64,000 nt of DNA, taken from NCBI GenBank assembly GCA_021648725.1, contig JAKISF010000013.1:1-64000 (forward strand). Reading direction: 5' to 3'. The notes below the pieces were generated by a model. The model was given only the letters and a program-made list of their open reading frames with translations, searched no databases and was not told the DNA's origin. The DNA comes from Bacteroidales bacterium (GTDB lineage Bacteria > Bacteroidota > Bacteroidia > Bacteroidales > JAADGE01). A program made the translations under genes and the position numbers. This document shows, piece after piece, positions 45,372 through 54,840 of the stretch. Numbering within the stretch: the stretch's first letter is position 1; every line of letters starts with the position of its first letter.

Positions 45372-48176
45372 ATGAAAAAAATTAAATTAACAATATTCAT
45401 TTTATTTATTGGTTTATTATCATTTTCTCAAAAAACGAATGACTTTGGGGGAAGGCTCCCTCTAGATGAAAAAGTTGTTTACGGAACTCTTCCGAACGGA
45501 ATGAAGTATTATATTCGACACAATGAAGTTCCGAAAAACAGAGCAGAATATTATATTGTTCATAATGTAGGTGCCGTATTAGAAAATAAAGACCAAAACG
45601 GTCTTGCACATTTTACCGAACACATGGCTTTTAACGGAACGAAAAATTTCCCCCAAAAAGGCATTTTAAATTTCATGGAGTTAAACGGAGTTGCATTTGG
45701 GCATAATGTAAATGCCTTTACCTCACACGATGTAACTGCCTATATGCTTTCAAAAGTTCCGACAACACGTTCCGGAATTATTGATACATCTTTACTTGTT
45801 TTGCATGACTGGTCAAGCTTTATTTCTATGGAAGATGAAGAAATAGACGCCGAAAGAGGAGTCATCCGCGAAGAATGGAGAACCGGAAGAAATGCTGACA
45901 GAAGGTTGAGAAAAAAAACAGCAGAAGTGTTATACAGCGGAACAAAATACGTTGAACATGATGTAATAGGACGCATTGAAGTTATTGATAACCACAAATA
46001 TGAAACAATTAAAAGCTTTTACCACGATTGGTACAGACCTGATTTGCAAGCATTAATTATTGTCGGAGATATTGACCCTTCAGATATTGAAAAAAGAATA
46101 AAAAAGATTTTTGCAGATATTCCGAAAAGAGAAAGTCCTAAAAAACGCTATTATATTGAAATCCCGAACAATAAAGAACCGCTGATAAAAGTTGCAACAG
46201 ACCCGGAAGCTAGCAGAACAATGGTACAGCTAATTTACAAGCATGATATTGTTCAGCCAAAGGATAAAAACTCAAATTATTACAGAAGTTTGCAGACAAA
46301 GTCGCTATACCAAATAATGTTTAATAATCGACTTAACGAACTGACGCAATCAGAACATCCTCCGTTTATTTATGCTTATAACTTTTATGGAGATATTGTA
46401 AGAAAAAAAGCTGCATATTATTCTTTAGGAATGGCAAAGCCGAATGAAATACACCTAACATTGGCAACTTTACTTACAGAAAACAAACGATTAAAAAAAT
46501 ATGGTTTTACAAAGCCGGAACTTGAGAGAGCAAAAGCAGAATACTTAATAAAAACAAAAAAACAATTTAATGAACGAGATAAAACAAACTCCGGAGATTA
46601 TGTTTGGCAATATTTCAGTCATTTTCTGAACAATGAACCCGCACCCGGAATAGAGTATGATTTCGAATTTACAAAAAAAACTCTCCCGAACATTAAGCTT
46701 GAAGAGGTTAACTTACTTGCACAAAAATGGATAACAGAAGACAATATGGTTATTACCGTTACAGGTCCCGAAATTGAAGGTAAAGAATTATTCTCAGAGC
46801 AAGAAATAAAAGAAATAATACAAAAAATAAAATCAAGACCTGTTGAAAAATACGAAGAAACAGTATCGGATGAACCTTTAATTAAAAACATCCCGAAACC
46901 GACCAAGGTTATAAGCAACAAAACAAAAAACGGGGTAACAGAAATAAAGTATAAAAACGGAGTAACTGTCGTAATAAAACCGACAGACTTTAAAGATGAC
47001 GAAATTTTAATGACAGCATTCAGTTTTGGCGGCTACTCGTTGGTTGACGACAATGATGTTCCTTCTGCAATTATGGCAAATAATATTATTCCCATGGGAG
47101 GTGTAGGCGAATTTTCGAATATTGAACTGAATAAAAAACTTGCCGGAAAAATTGTCAGGGTAAGCCCGTTTATTGATGAAAACGATGAGGGTTTTACAGG
47201 AAATTCAACACCTGCCGATTTTGAAACAATGCTGCAATTAACATATCTGTATTTTACAAGCCCCCGAAAAGACAAAACAGCATACTCTGCTTTTATGCAA
47301 AGAATGAATGCCTGGCTCGAAAATAAAAATTTAGACCCTAATTCTCGATTTAAAGACACAATTTCTGTTACAATGGCAAACAACCACAAAAGAGTTATTC
47401 CCTTTAACAAAGAAATGTTGAGCAAAGTTGATTATGAAAAACTATTCAGCATTTATCAAGACAGATTTAAAGATGCTAATGACTTTGTTTTTATTTTTGT
47501 CGGAAACATTGACATAGAGAAAACAAAACCGATAATCGACTCATATATTGGAAGCTTGCCATCGAGCGGAAGAATTGAAACATATAAAGATAACAATATC
47601 AGATACCCTAAAGGAATTGTTAAGAAAGAACTTAACCCAAAGTTAGAAGTTGATAAAAGCACCGTATTTGTCGATTATTCCGGGGAATATAAATACACTC
47701 CCGAAAACAACATGAATCTTTCGGCATTGAAATATATTTTAAGTTTAAGATACATTGAAACTATCAGAGAAAAAGAGGGTGGCTCATACGGAGTAAGAGT
47801 AAGTAAAGTCAGCAACCATTTTCCTTACGGAAACTACCAATTAAAAATGAAGTTTGATTGTGCTCCTGAAAAATCAAAGTATTTAACATCAATTATTTAC
47901 AGAGAAATCGAAAAAATAAAAAAAGATGGACCGACAGAAGCCGATGTTAAAAAAACAATTGAATATTTTAAAAAAACTCGTGAAGAGCAATTAAGAGAAA
48001 ACAACTTTTGGAAATCAGCTTTATTACACGAGTATTATCACGGATATAGCCTTGCTGACAAAGCAAATTTCGACAAATTATTGGGAAAACTTAATGTGAA
48101 AAGCATTAAAAAAACTGCAAATAATTTCTTAAATGAAGATAATATTGTTCAAATTGTAATGATGCCGAAGGAATAA
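45372..48176 (+). CDS. M16 family zinc metallopeptidase
   Basis: 934 residues with a signal peptide (1-18, ending LLSFSQ). Two M16 halves are present in one chain, as in pitrilysin-like enzymes. The first carries the inverted zinc motif H80-F-T-E-H84 (HFTEHMAFNGT), with the distal Glu in the AERGVIREEW region. The second (about 500-930) is the non-catalytic partner with the TIREKEGGSYGVRVSKVS substrate-clamp sequence. It probably degrades oligopeptides in the periplasm. It is transcribed alone and ends at a GC-rich terminator. Confidence 0.93.
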   Translation: MKKIKLTIFILFIGLLSFSQKTNDFGGRLPLDEKVVYGTLPNGMKYYIRHNEVPKNRAEYYIVHNVGAVLENKDQNGLAHFTEHMAFNGTKNFPQKGILNFMELNGVAFGHNVNAFTSHDVTAYMLSKVPTTRSGIIDTSLLVLHDWSSFISMEDEEIDAERGVIREEWRTGRNADRRLRKKTAEVLYSGTKYVEHDVIGRIEVIDNHKYETIKSFYHDWYRPDLQALIIVGDIDPSDIEKRIKKIFADIPKRESPKKRYYIEIPNNKEPLIKVATDPEASRTMVQLIYKHDIVQPKDKNSNYYRSLQTKSLYQIMFNNRLNELTQSEHPPFIYAYNFYGDIVRKKAAYYSLGMAKPNEIHLTLATLLTENKRLKKYGFTKPELERAKAEYLIKTKKQFNERDKTNSGDYVWQYFSHFLNNEPAPGIEYDFEFTKKTLPNIKLEEVNLLAQKWITEDNMVITVTGPEIEGKELFSEQEIKEIIQKIKSRPVEKYEETVSDEPLIKNIPKPTKVISNKTKNGVTEIKYKNGVTVVIKPTDFKDDEILMTAFSFGGYSLVDDNDVPSAIMANNIIPMGGVGEFSNIELNKKLAGKIVRVSPFIDENDEGFTGNSTPADFETMLQLTYLYFTSPRKDKTAYSAFMQRMNAWLENKNLDPNSRFKDTISVTMANNHKRVIPFNKEMLSKVDYEKLFSIYQDRFKDANDFVFIFVGNIDIEKTKPIIDSYIGSLPSSGRIETYKDNNIRYPKGIVKKELNPKLEVDKSTVFVDYSGEYKYTPENNMNLSALKYILSLRYIETIREKEGGSYGVRVSKVSNHFPYGNYQLKMKFDCAPEKSKYLTSIIYREIEKIKKDGPTEADVKKTIEYFKKTREEQLRENNFWKSALLHEYYHGYSLADKANFDKLLGKLNVKSIKKTANNFLNEDNIVQIVMMPKE

Positions 48177-48194
48177 GCCTGTTTTGCGAGTACG

Positions 48195-48229
48195 GCCGCC
48201 TCCCGAGTCGACTTGAAACGGGAGGCGGC
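48195..48229. terminator. GC-rich hairpin between convergent genes
   Basis: GCCGCCTCCCG (48195-48205) pairs perfectly with CGGGAGGCGGC (48219-48229) over 11 bp around a 13-nt loop. It sits between the M16 gene and the minus-strand surface-protein gene. The U-tract is short (TTTG), so it may be a terminator or a REP-like palindrome doing that job. Confidence 0.65.
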
Positions 48230-48260
48230 TTTGCCTTGTCATACAAACAGAAACTAATTG

Positions 48261-51200
48261 TTATAACCGCCTTGTCGAAACAACCGGAATCTTATAAGCC
48301 CGAATATTCCCGTCTAAATTAAACACTTTAAAATAAATTAAATATGTTCCGGAAGGAGCAAGTCTTCCGTTGTCATACAATCCGTCCCAAACAATTGTTC
48401 CCTCTGTTGAGAGCAAAAGATTATTTGCCAACTGTCTTACCTGTCTTCCGTTAGCATCAAATATAATGACAGTGGCAACATATCCGGGGCTTTCAAATTT
48501 GTAATTAATATTTGCATAATCTTCAAACCCGTCATTATCCGGAGAAAAAATATACGGCTCTGCCGTTACGGGATTTTCTCCCGGATTTACGTCTTCGCTG
48601 TATTGTGAGTTCTTGTACGCCGGAGTGGCAAAACCCACATATTCCGATGCTGAATGCCAGTTTGAAATATCTTGTGTCGGCTTATCATAATTAACTCTTT
48701 CCAGAGAAACTCCCTTTTCACTGTCTAAAAGACTAAAGTGCATATCTTCATTATAGTCAAACCGGTCAATTATTGTGTCATTTTTGTATAAAACCAAAAC
48801 AGTTCCGAAATCACTCGGTAAAGTCGGAATGTCCGGTATTTCTATGATATTTTCTTGATCTTGGCTCATATAAAAAGACGAAACGCCCTCTTTGCTTTCG
48901 GTAAAAGCAAGGTAAGTTCCCGGTTCAAAATACAGGTTTGTTTCTGAAAGAGGAGAAATCGAAATTATGCTGTCTGTTATGTCTTTGTCATAAGTTGCTA
49001 TCTGAATGTTAATCAAATCAATTCTTTTCTCTGATCTGTTATAAAGTTCTACAAAATCATTTCCGCCGGTATTCGGATAAAAAAGGACTTCATTAATTGC
49101 AATATCATCTTTTTGAGGTGTATAATATGAAAACATCATATTCGCAGTGACCATCGTGTTTCCGTTTATATCTTTTACTCCGGATATGTTTAAGGTTATA
49201 TCTTCTCCCTGCGGAAAAGCATTTGTAAAAAACATATAAACTACGGAGGTATCAACATTATCTCTTGTAATGAATTCCGGACTCCCGACACCTTTATCTG
49301 CAAAATAGTTCAAAACATTTGTTCCGTCGGGCAAACCAACGGTTTCCGAAAATTTAATTTTTAACTTATTTTCATCCTGTGTCCACAGATCCACAGGGTA
49401 AATTAAAAAATATGTGAAATTAAAACCGGTTGCCTGTATCGTATTTCCGCAATTGTCTTTTATACCCTCAACAAGCAAAGTATTTTCTATTTCGGAAGTA
49501 AATTGTGTGTTAAAGAAAAGGTGAACCCGGGTTCTGTCTTCTCCGTCAACAAATGCAATCGTCGGATTTTCAATGCCGTTGTTTATAGAAAAATTCAAGG
49601 TGTCTCCTCCGCTTTCATAACTGATATTATCATCAAATTCAAGTAATAAATAATTCGAAGACAAAACTTGTACATTTACAAGTTCCGGGGCAATGTTATC
49701 GGGGTTATCTCCAAAAACAGAGTTTTGCCTTCCCGGGGTTCCTCCCCAAACATCCTTTGTTGCTGTCCAGTTATCGTCTTCTCCGCAAAAATTGAACGGA
49801 TCAATTCGTTCAATAGAATATCCCCCTCCGTCTTTTTCGTCATCATCATACCATTCTTTGGAATATGTAATATCTTCTATAACTGTGTTATTGTTATCCC
49901 GAATAACAATCCTTTTTCCCGATGTTGTTAAGTCAAAAGATGTAATACCGACAGGCATTCCGTAAGGAGAAAAATCTGATTCAAAGCCCGGTCTGCAAAT
50001 GATTGCATAACTTCCTGCCGGAATTATTGAATCGGGAAAACTTTTTACCGTATATCCCTCTATTTCAATTGTCCAACCGGAGAGGTCTATATCATACGGT
50101 GTATGATTATAAAGCTCAAGGTATTCAAGAGCGGGCAAGGCTGCCGGAGCGGGGTTTACATCACACATAATTTCATTTATGACGATATCATAAGGCAAAG
50201 TTTCGTGGAATGAAAAGCTCAGGTTTGTCGGATTAATAATGTTGCCGTATGTATCTTGAACACTGTTAACGGTAAGAGTATATGCCAAATCAACCTGAAA
50301 AGATGTTGTAAACGAAAGGTGAACCAGCTTACCATTTGTTCCGTCAACGAATGCACTTGCAGGGCTGCCGATTCCGTTATTTACGGAATAATTTAAAAGC
50401 GTTTCTGCACTTGCAACATCAACAACTTTATTAAAAGTAACATCAAGTTCTGTTGCAGAAACCGGGAATATGTTTATTGCTGCAATTTGATAATAAATAA
50501 ATGCTCCTATAGAGTTAGTTGTTGCATTTCCGTTTAAATCTTCAACATTATTTACCGTAAGGGTATATTCGTTGTTATCAACAAATGTTCCTGAAAATGT
50601 TAATTCAACTTGTTTGTTATCAGTCGTGCTTAGAACCGCTCCTGTGGGAGAGTCTATTCCTCCGTCAACAGAATAGTTTGAAATGTTTTCTGCCGTTGTC
50701 TGCAAAAGACCTTCATTAAATTCAACAAGAATTGTGTTGTTTGAAACTGCATTAATACTTGTTACTTGGGGAGCTTCCGTATCCGGCGGTCCGACAATTG
50801 AAAAGTCATCAAACCAAAACCCCCCGGCTCTTGTTAATGTATATTCAAAGAAGGGTCCTGTATAAAAAGCGTTAATGTGGGTGTTGTCTGTTGCCGTTCC
50901 CCCAGACAATAAATTATCAAACCCTCCGGTTTCATCATAAAACAATTCCCAGCCACCGGATGCCGTTCGTGTTACCTTAATTCCAATTGTAGCAGATGTC
51001 GGCCAAACATAAGGTGTTTGAATCAGCACGGAAAAAACACCGTTTGTTACTTTCCATAAAGAAAGGATGTCATCCGTACCGGACATATTAACTCCCACAA
51101 CATAACCGTTCAAACTTGATGTTAAATCAGAATTATCTGCAAAAAGATAAACGCCGAAATAATTGCTGCCGGAGGGATTCCATGCACCGTTTTTAAAATT

Positions 51201-51455
51201 AAATTGCCAAACCGTTTCTCCGTTTCCAATTGTTATACCGGAAAAGGGTGTTGTAACATAGCTTATTCCGGCAACAGAACTTAAATTATGCTTCAAAGAA
51301 TAAACCCCGTTAATCGGTGTGTCGGTTGATGCTGCCCAGTGCCCCGTTACATTTTCTGCCCATCCGTTAAGGTTTCCGTTTTCAAAATCATCGGCAACTT
51401 GAGAAAATAATGTAACAGAAAGAAGTAAAAGAAATAAAAGAAATATATTTTTCAT
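48261..51455 (-). CDS. Large secreted lamin-tail/Ig-like surface protein
   Basis: 1064 residues with a signal peptide (1-19, ending TLFSQ). A lectin-like beta domain (about 22-225) carries FENGNLNGWAENVTGHW. It is followed by repeated Ig-like (SbsA/Big-type) modules of about 95 residues with the recurring pattern L-L-N-Y-S-V-N-N-G-I-x-x-P. Two lamin-tail domains are inserted (DIVINEIMCDVNP... and DDIAINEVLFYPNTGG). The C-terminus (about 970-1064) is a FlgD-like Ig domain, FSPDNDGFEDYANINYKF ending in YKIPVVSTRRL, of the kind found at the end of type IX-secreted proteins. It is probably displayed on or released from the cell; adhesion or matrix binding is a guess. Confidence 0.82.
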   Translation of the reverse strand: MKNIFLLFLLLLSVTLFSQVADDFENGNLNGWAENVTGHWAASTDTPINGVYSLKHNLSSVAGISYVTTPFSGITIGNGETVWQFNFKNGAWNPSGSNYFGVYLFADNSDLTSSLNGYVVGVNMSGTDDILSLWKVTNGVFSVLIQTPYVWPTSATIGIKVTRTASGGWELFYDETGGFDNLLSGGTATDNTHINAFYTGPFFEYTLTRAGGFWFDDFSIVGPPDTEAPQVTSINAVSNNTILVEFNEGLLQTTAENISNYSVDGGIDSPTGAVLSTTDNKQVELTFSGTFVDNNEYTLTVNNVEDLNGNATTNSIGAFIYYQIAAINIFPVSATELDVTFNKVVDVASAETLLNYSVNNGIGSPASAFVDGTNGKLVHLSFTTSFQVDLAYTLTVNSVQDTYGNIINPTNLSFSFHETLPYDIVINEIMCDVNPAPAALPALEYLELYNHTPYDIDLSGWTIEIEGYTVKSFPDSIIPAGSYAIICRPGFESDFSPYGMPVGITSFDLTTSGKRIVIRDNNNTVIEDITYSKEWYDDDEKDGGGYSIERIDPFNFCGEDDNWTATKDVWGGTPGRQNSVFGDNPDNIAPELVNVQVLSSNYLLLEFDDNISYESGGDTLNFSINNGIENPTIAFVDGEDRTRVHLFFNTQFTSEIENTLLVEGIKDNCGNTIQATGFNFTYFLIYPVDLWTQDENKLKIKFSETVGLPDGTNVLNYFADKGVGSPEFITRDNVDTSVVYMFFTNAFPQGEDITLNISGVKDINGNTMVTANMMFSYYTPQKDDIAINEVLFYPNTGGNDFVELYNRSEKRIDLINIQIATYDKDITDSIISISPLSETNLYFEPGTYLAFTESKEGVSSFYMSQDQENIIEIPDIPTLPSDFGTVLVLYKNDTIIDRFDYNEDMHFSLLDSEKGVSLERVNYDKPTQDISNWHSASEYVGFATPAYKNSQYSEDVNPGENPVTAEPYIFSPDNDGFEDYANINYKFESPGYVATVIIFDANGRQVRQLANNLLLSTEGTIVWDGLYDNGRLAPSGTYLIYFKVFNLDGNIRAYKIPVVSTRRL

Positions 51456-51487
51456 CGTTTTTAAAATAAAGTTCGGAATAGTATTGC

Positions 51488-51512
51488 TATTTTTGCCAAG
51501 GTTTCAAAAATA
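51488..51512. promoter_or_regulatory. Divergent candidate -7 boxes
   Basis: TATTTTTG on the plus strand (51488-51495) points to asd, and TATTTTTG on the minus strand (51505-51512) points to the surface-protein gene. Both fit TAnnTTTG. Distances to the start codons are 58 and 49 bp. Confidence 0.3.
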
Positions 51513-51553
51513 ATACTTTTTGACAGAATAATAAGGAATTTAAAGTTTTTAAA

Positions 51554-52543
51554 ATGAAAATAGCAATAATCGGTATTACCGGAATGGTAGGTCAGGCAAT
51601 GTTAGAGGTCCTGAAAGAACGAAATTTTCCTGTTTCAGAACTTATCCTCGTCGCATCTGAAAAGTCTGTAAACAAAGCTATTAAGTTTAAATCCCAAAAC
51701 TATAAAGTTGTAAGTATTGAAAGTGCAATTTCTAAAAAACCCGATATTGCAATTTTTTCTGCGGGAACTTTCATATCACTAAAATATGCTGAATTATTTG
51801 CAGGAAAAGGAGCTTATGTAATTGATAATTCATCGGCATGGAGAATGGACTCAACAAAAAAGTTAATAATTCCTGAAATAAATGCCCGAGTTCTCACAAA
51901 AGAAGATAAAATTATTGCAAACCCCAACTGCTCAACAATTCAAATGTTAATGGTTTTGGCTCCGTTGCACAAAAAATATAATATTAAAAGAGTTATTGTT
52001 TCAACTTACCAATCTGTTACCGGAACAGGAGTAAAAGCTGTAAAACAATTACTGAATGAAGAAAAAAATATAGTCGGAGAAAAGGCATACCCTCACCAAA
52101 TTTATAAAAACTGTTTACCGCATTGCGACGATTTTACGAAAAATGATTACACTAAAGAAGAAATGAAGTTGGTAAATGAAACACACAAAATTTTAGATAA
52201 AAATATTAAACTGACGGCAACAGCGGTAAGAGTTCCTGTTGTCGGAGGCCACTCTGAATCTGTCAACATTGAATTTAAAGAAGACTTCGACACTGCAGAA
52301 ATAAAAACATTACTTAGCAACACAAAAGGGGTTGTGGTTCAAGACGATACACCAAACAATATTTATCCAATGCCTATAAACTCAACGGGCAAAAATGATG
52401 TTTTTGTTGGTAGAATACGAAGAGATTATTCAAATCCCAACAGTTTAAATTTATGGATAGTTGCTGACAATTTACGAAAAGGTGCTGCTACAAATGCGAT
52501 TCAAATTGCAGAATACATTAATATTAATTTTTTGAAAAAATGA
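51554..52543 (+). CDS. asd: Aspartate-semialdehyde dehydrogenase
   Basis: 329 residues. It reduces aspartyl phosphate to aspartate semialdehyde, the branch point to lysine/diaminopimelate, threonine and methionine. The NADP-binding loop is IIGITGMVGQAML (residues 4-16). The catalytic Cys is Cys126 in NPNCSTIQM, and GGHSESVNIEF carries the conserved His. Also present are DNSSAWRMD and VTGTGVKAVKQL. Its last four bases are shared with the start of dtd (ATGA), so the two are translationally coupled. Confidence 0.95.
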   Translation: MKIAIIGITGMVGQAMLEVLKERNFPVSELILVASEKSVNKAIKFKSQNYKVVSIESAISKKPDIAIFSAGTFISLKYAELFAGKGAYVIDNSSAWRMDSTKKLIIPEINARVLTKEDKIIANPNCSTIQMLMVLAPLHKKYNIKRVIVSTYQSVTGTGVKAVKQLLNEEKNIVGEKAYPHQIYKNCLPHCDDFTKNDYTKEEMKLVNETHKILDKNIKLTATAVRVPVVGGHSESVNIEFKEDFDTAEIKTLLSNTKGVVVQDDTPNNIYPMPINSTGKNDVFVGRIRRDYSNPNSLNLWIVADNLRKGAATNAIQIAEYININFLKK

Positions 52544-52992
52544 AAGTTGTAATTCAAAGGGTAAGCGGAAGTTTTGTCAGTATCGGCGGAGAAGTTAAAT
52601 CTCATATAGGAAAAGGCTTGATGATACTTGCCGGCTTTGAAAATAAAGATAACGATGAAGACATTATGTGGACGAGCAAGAAAATTTGTTCCCTTCGTAT
52701 ATTTGATGATAACGAGGGGGTTATGAATCTTTCGCTTGAAGACGTGTCCGGAGAATTGCTTGTAATAAGCCAATTTACGCTTCATGCAAAAACGAGAAAA
52801 GGAAACAGGCCCTCTTACATTAAAGCCGCAAAACCGGACATTTCAATTCCGTTATACAATAAATTTGTAAAACAACTTGAAGAAGACAGCAAAACAGAAG
52901 TAAAAACCGGAGAGTTCGGTGCCGAGATGCAAGTTTCTTTAATTAATGACGGTCCGGTAACGATTATTATTGACAGCAAAAACAAAGAATAG
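52540..52992 (+). CDS. dtd: D-aminoacyl-tRNA deacylase
   Basis: 150 residues, normal for DTD, which hydrolyses D-aminoacyl-tRNA and Gly-tRNA(Ala) as a proofreading step. The active-site motifs SQFTLHAKTRKGNRPSY and NDGPVTI (the cross-subunit Gly-cisPro loop) are intact, as is GEFGAEMQVSL. It overlaps asd by 4 bp. Confidence 0.95.
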   Translation: MKVVIQRVSGSFVSIGGEVKSHIGKGLMILAGFENKDNDEDIMWTSKKICSLRIFDDNEGVMNLSLEDVSGELLVISQFTLHAKTRKGNRPSYIKAAKPDISIPLYNKFVKQLEEDSKTEVKTGEFGAEMQVSLINDGPVTIIIDSKNKE

Positions 52993-53080
52993 AAATATTG
53001 TGTTTTCAAACAAGAAACTTTTAAGCCCGTTTTTCATATAGTTTTATTACATTGCACCACTTATTTTAAACAAAAAGAAC

Positions 53081-53914
53081 ATGAAGAAAATTTTTATTTT
53101 AGGCATTATTGCCACATTTTTTTTAGCATCTTGTTGCGAAGAAAAAAAAGTTGAAGAAGTAATAATTGAAAACACAACAGATACTTTATTAAACTCCGAA
53201 CATCTGACAATGGCAACGCTTTGGTTTCAAAAATCAGCCGAAGTGCAGGCAATTTTTTATCAAAACTTTAACCTCGCAAAATTAATGCTGGATGAAACAA
53301 CAAAAGGCAAGGTTTTTAAAAAATTGAAAAAATCAAAACCTTTGGCAGTAATAACGGACATTGACGAAACAATTTTAGACAACAGTCCCTATAATGCAAA
53401 TTTGATAATTAACGGAACCTCCTACAATAAAGAAAACTGGGCTGCGTGGGTAAATGAAAAAAGAGCAAAAGCTCTTCCCGGAGCGGTTGATTTTTGTAAT
53501 TATGCAAAAGATAAAGGAGTTGAAGTTTTTTATGTTTCAAACAGAAGTGCCGATCAAACTGATGCAACAATAGAAAACATGAAAAATGAAGGTTTTCCGT
53601 TTGCAGATAAAGAGCATATGTACCTAAAAACAAAAACATCAGATAAAACAGCCAGAAGAAACAAAATTCTTGAAAATTATGATGTGGTTTTATTGTTGGG
53701 AGACAACTTGAGGGATTTTGATGAGGTTTTTGGCGGAAGGGGTGAAGATTCCGGATTTACGGCAACAGCCGAAAATAAAGACAAGTTCGGAGCAAAATTT
53801 ATCGTTTTCCCTAATCCGATGTACGGAGAATGGGAAAAGGGATTTTACAACGGAGACTTCAGCAAATCGAATGACGAAAAAAGAAAGTTGAGACGAGGTG
53901 CCCTAAATAGATAA
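53081..53914 (+). CDS. HAD-family acid phosphatase lipoprotein, e(P4) type
   Basis: 277 residues with a lipoprotein signal (FFLASCCEEKK). HAD motif I is DIDETILDNS, with nucleophile Asp93 and acid/base Asp95. VFYVSNR supplies motif II, KTKTSDKTARR the Lys region, and LLGDNLRDFDEVF motif III/IV. This is the class C acid phosphatase / 5'-nucleotidase e(P4) family, which in Haemophilus strips phosphate from nucleotides at the outer membrane. A role in phosphate or nucleoside salvage is likely. Transcribed separately from asd-dtd. Confidence 0.9.
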   Translation: MKKIFILGIIATFFLASCCEEKKVEEVIIENTTDTLLNSEHLTMATLWFQKSAEVQAIFYQNFNLAKLMLDETTKGKVFKKLKKSKPLAVITDIDETILDNSPYNANLIINGTSYNKENWAAWVNEKRAKALPGAVDFCNYAKDKGVEVFYVSNRSADQTDATIENMKNEGFPFADKEHMYLKTKTSDKTARRNKILENYDVVLLLGDNLRDFDEVFGGRGEDSGFTATAENKDKFGAKFIVFPNPMYGEWEKGFYNGDFSKSNDEKRKLRRGALNR

Positions 53915-54014
53915 CGGCGTTTTTCAAAATGTTTCTTTTTTGTGAGAAACTATGAATGAACCGGGTTGTTTTAAGGTCAAGGTTTTATGTGTTTAAGGCT
54001 CTCTCAGCTTTTTA

Positions 54015-54818
54015 TTAAGGCAGCATAAACTCAAATTCTGAGACACCGTAAATCCCAAAATATCCTAATGCCCCGTTATTAAAGTTTCCTTTCGGATTAT
54101 AAGGTGTTGCAGAACTCGGACCTTGTCCCTGAATGATTGCTAAGTCCATAAAATAATCAAAATACTTTTTATCAGTTGACAACAACTCTAATTTTAATAA
54201 ATCCCCGCTGTACAATTCTAATACAATAACAACACCCAAAGTGTCTCCGTCGCCGACCCTGTCATCTGTTAAAATATAATCTTTTGCACTAAAGCTATTG
54301 TTTACATAAGCCTTCAAACGATAGTAATTATCAACACCTAACGAGTCTTTCCAAAGAGTCATAATTTGAAAGTATTGTGTTGTGTCGTTTTGTTGTCCGC
54401 CTCCGGGGGGAATGAAAGGTGCCGGAATTATATTTGCTATTTCCGCAGAATACGGTGTTTTAGTTGTGGCCTCATATACTTTTCCGTCAATTGTTATGCT
54501 CAATTGAAACTCGTCATTTGTAATTGTTTCTATGTTTTCTGAAAAATATATACCGTCTTCTGTTTCGGGAATACTATACGATATTTCATCATTCTTCTTC
54601 AAAACAACCTCTGCCTCGCTGATTTTTTCAAAGTCGCCTGTTTCATAAAAGTCGTTGCTCATTGTAATGTCTACTTTAAAAGTGCTGTCACTTGCGTTTA
54701 AAACAGCCTCAATAACAACTCTGGGTTCTGTATTTTTTAATTTCAAATCTATAATCTCGGTACAAGAACCAAAAAAAAGAACAGCAATAACTGTATATGT
54801 AATAACAGGTTTTACCAT
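54015..54818 (-). CDS. DUF4249 lipoprotein partner of the TonB receptor
   Basis: 267 residues with a lipoprotein signal ending LFFGSC. The mature part (EIIDLKLKNTEPRVVIEAVLN, then a beta-rich body) matches DUF4249, a Bacteroidota family almost always encoded beside a TonB-dependent receptor and likely forming an outer-surface lid or substrate-binding partner. It is 22 bp downstream of the receptor gene. The ligand is unknown. Confidence 0.85.
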   Translation of the reverse strand: MVKPVITYTVIAVLFFGSCTEIIDLKLKNTEPRVVIEAVLNASDSTFKVDITMSNDFYETGDFEKISEAEVVLKKNDEISYSIPETEDGIYFSENIETITNDEFQLSITIDGKVYEATTKTPYSAEIANIIPAPFIPPGGGQQNDTTQYFQIMTLWKDSLGVDNYYRLKAYVNNSFSAKDYILTDDRVGDGDTLGVVIVLELYSGDLLKLELLSTDKKYFDYFMDLAIIQGQGPSSATPYNPKGNFNNGALGYFGIYGVSEFEFMLP

Positions 54819-54840
54819 TTTTGATACTATTAATTAAAGT

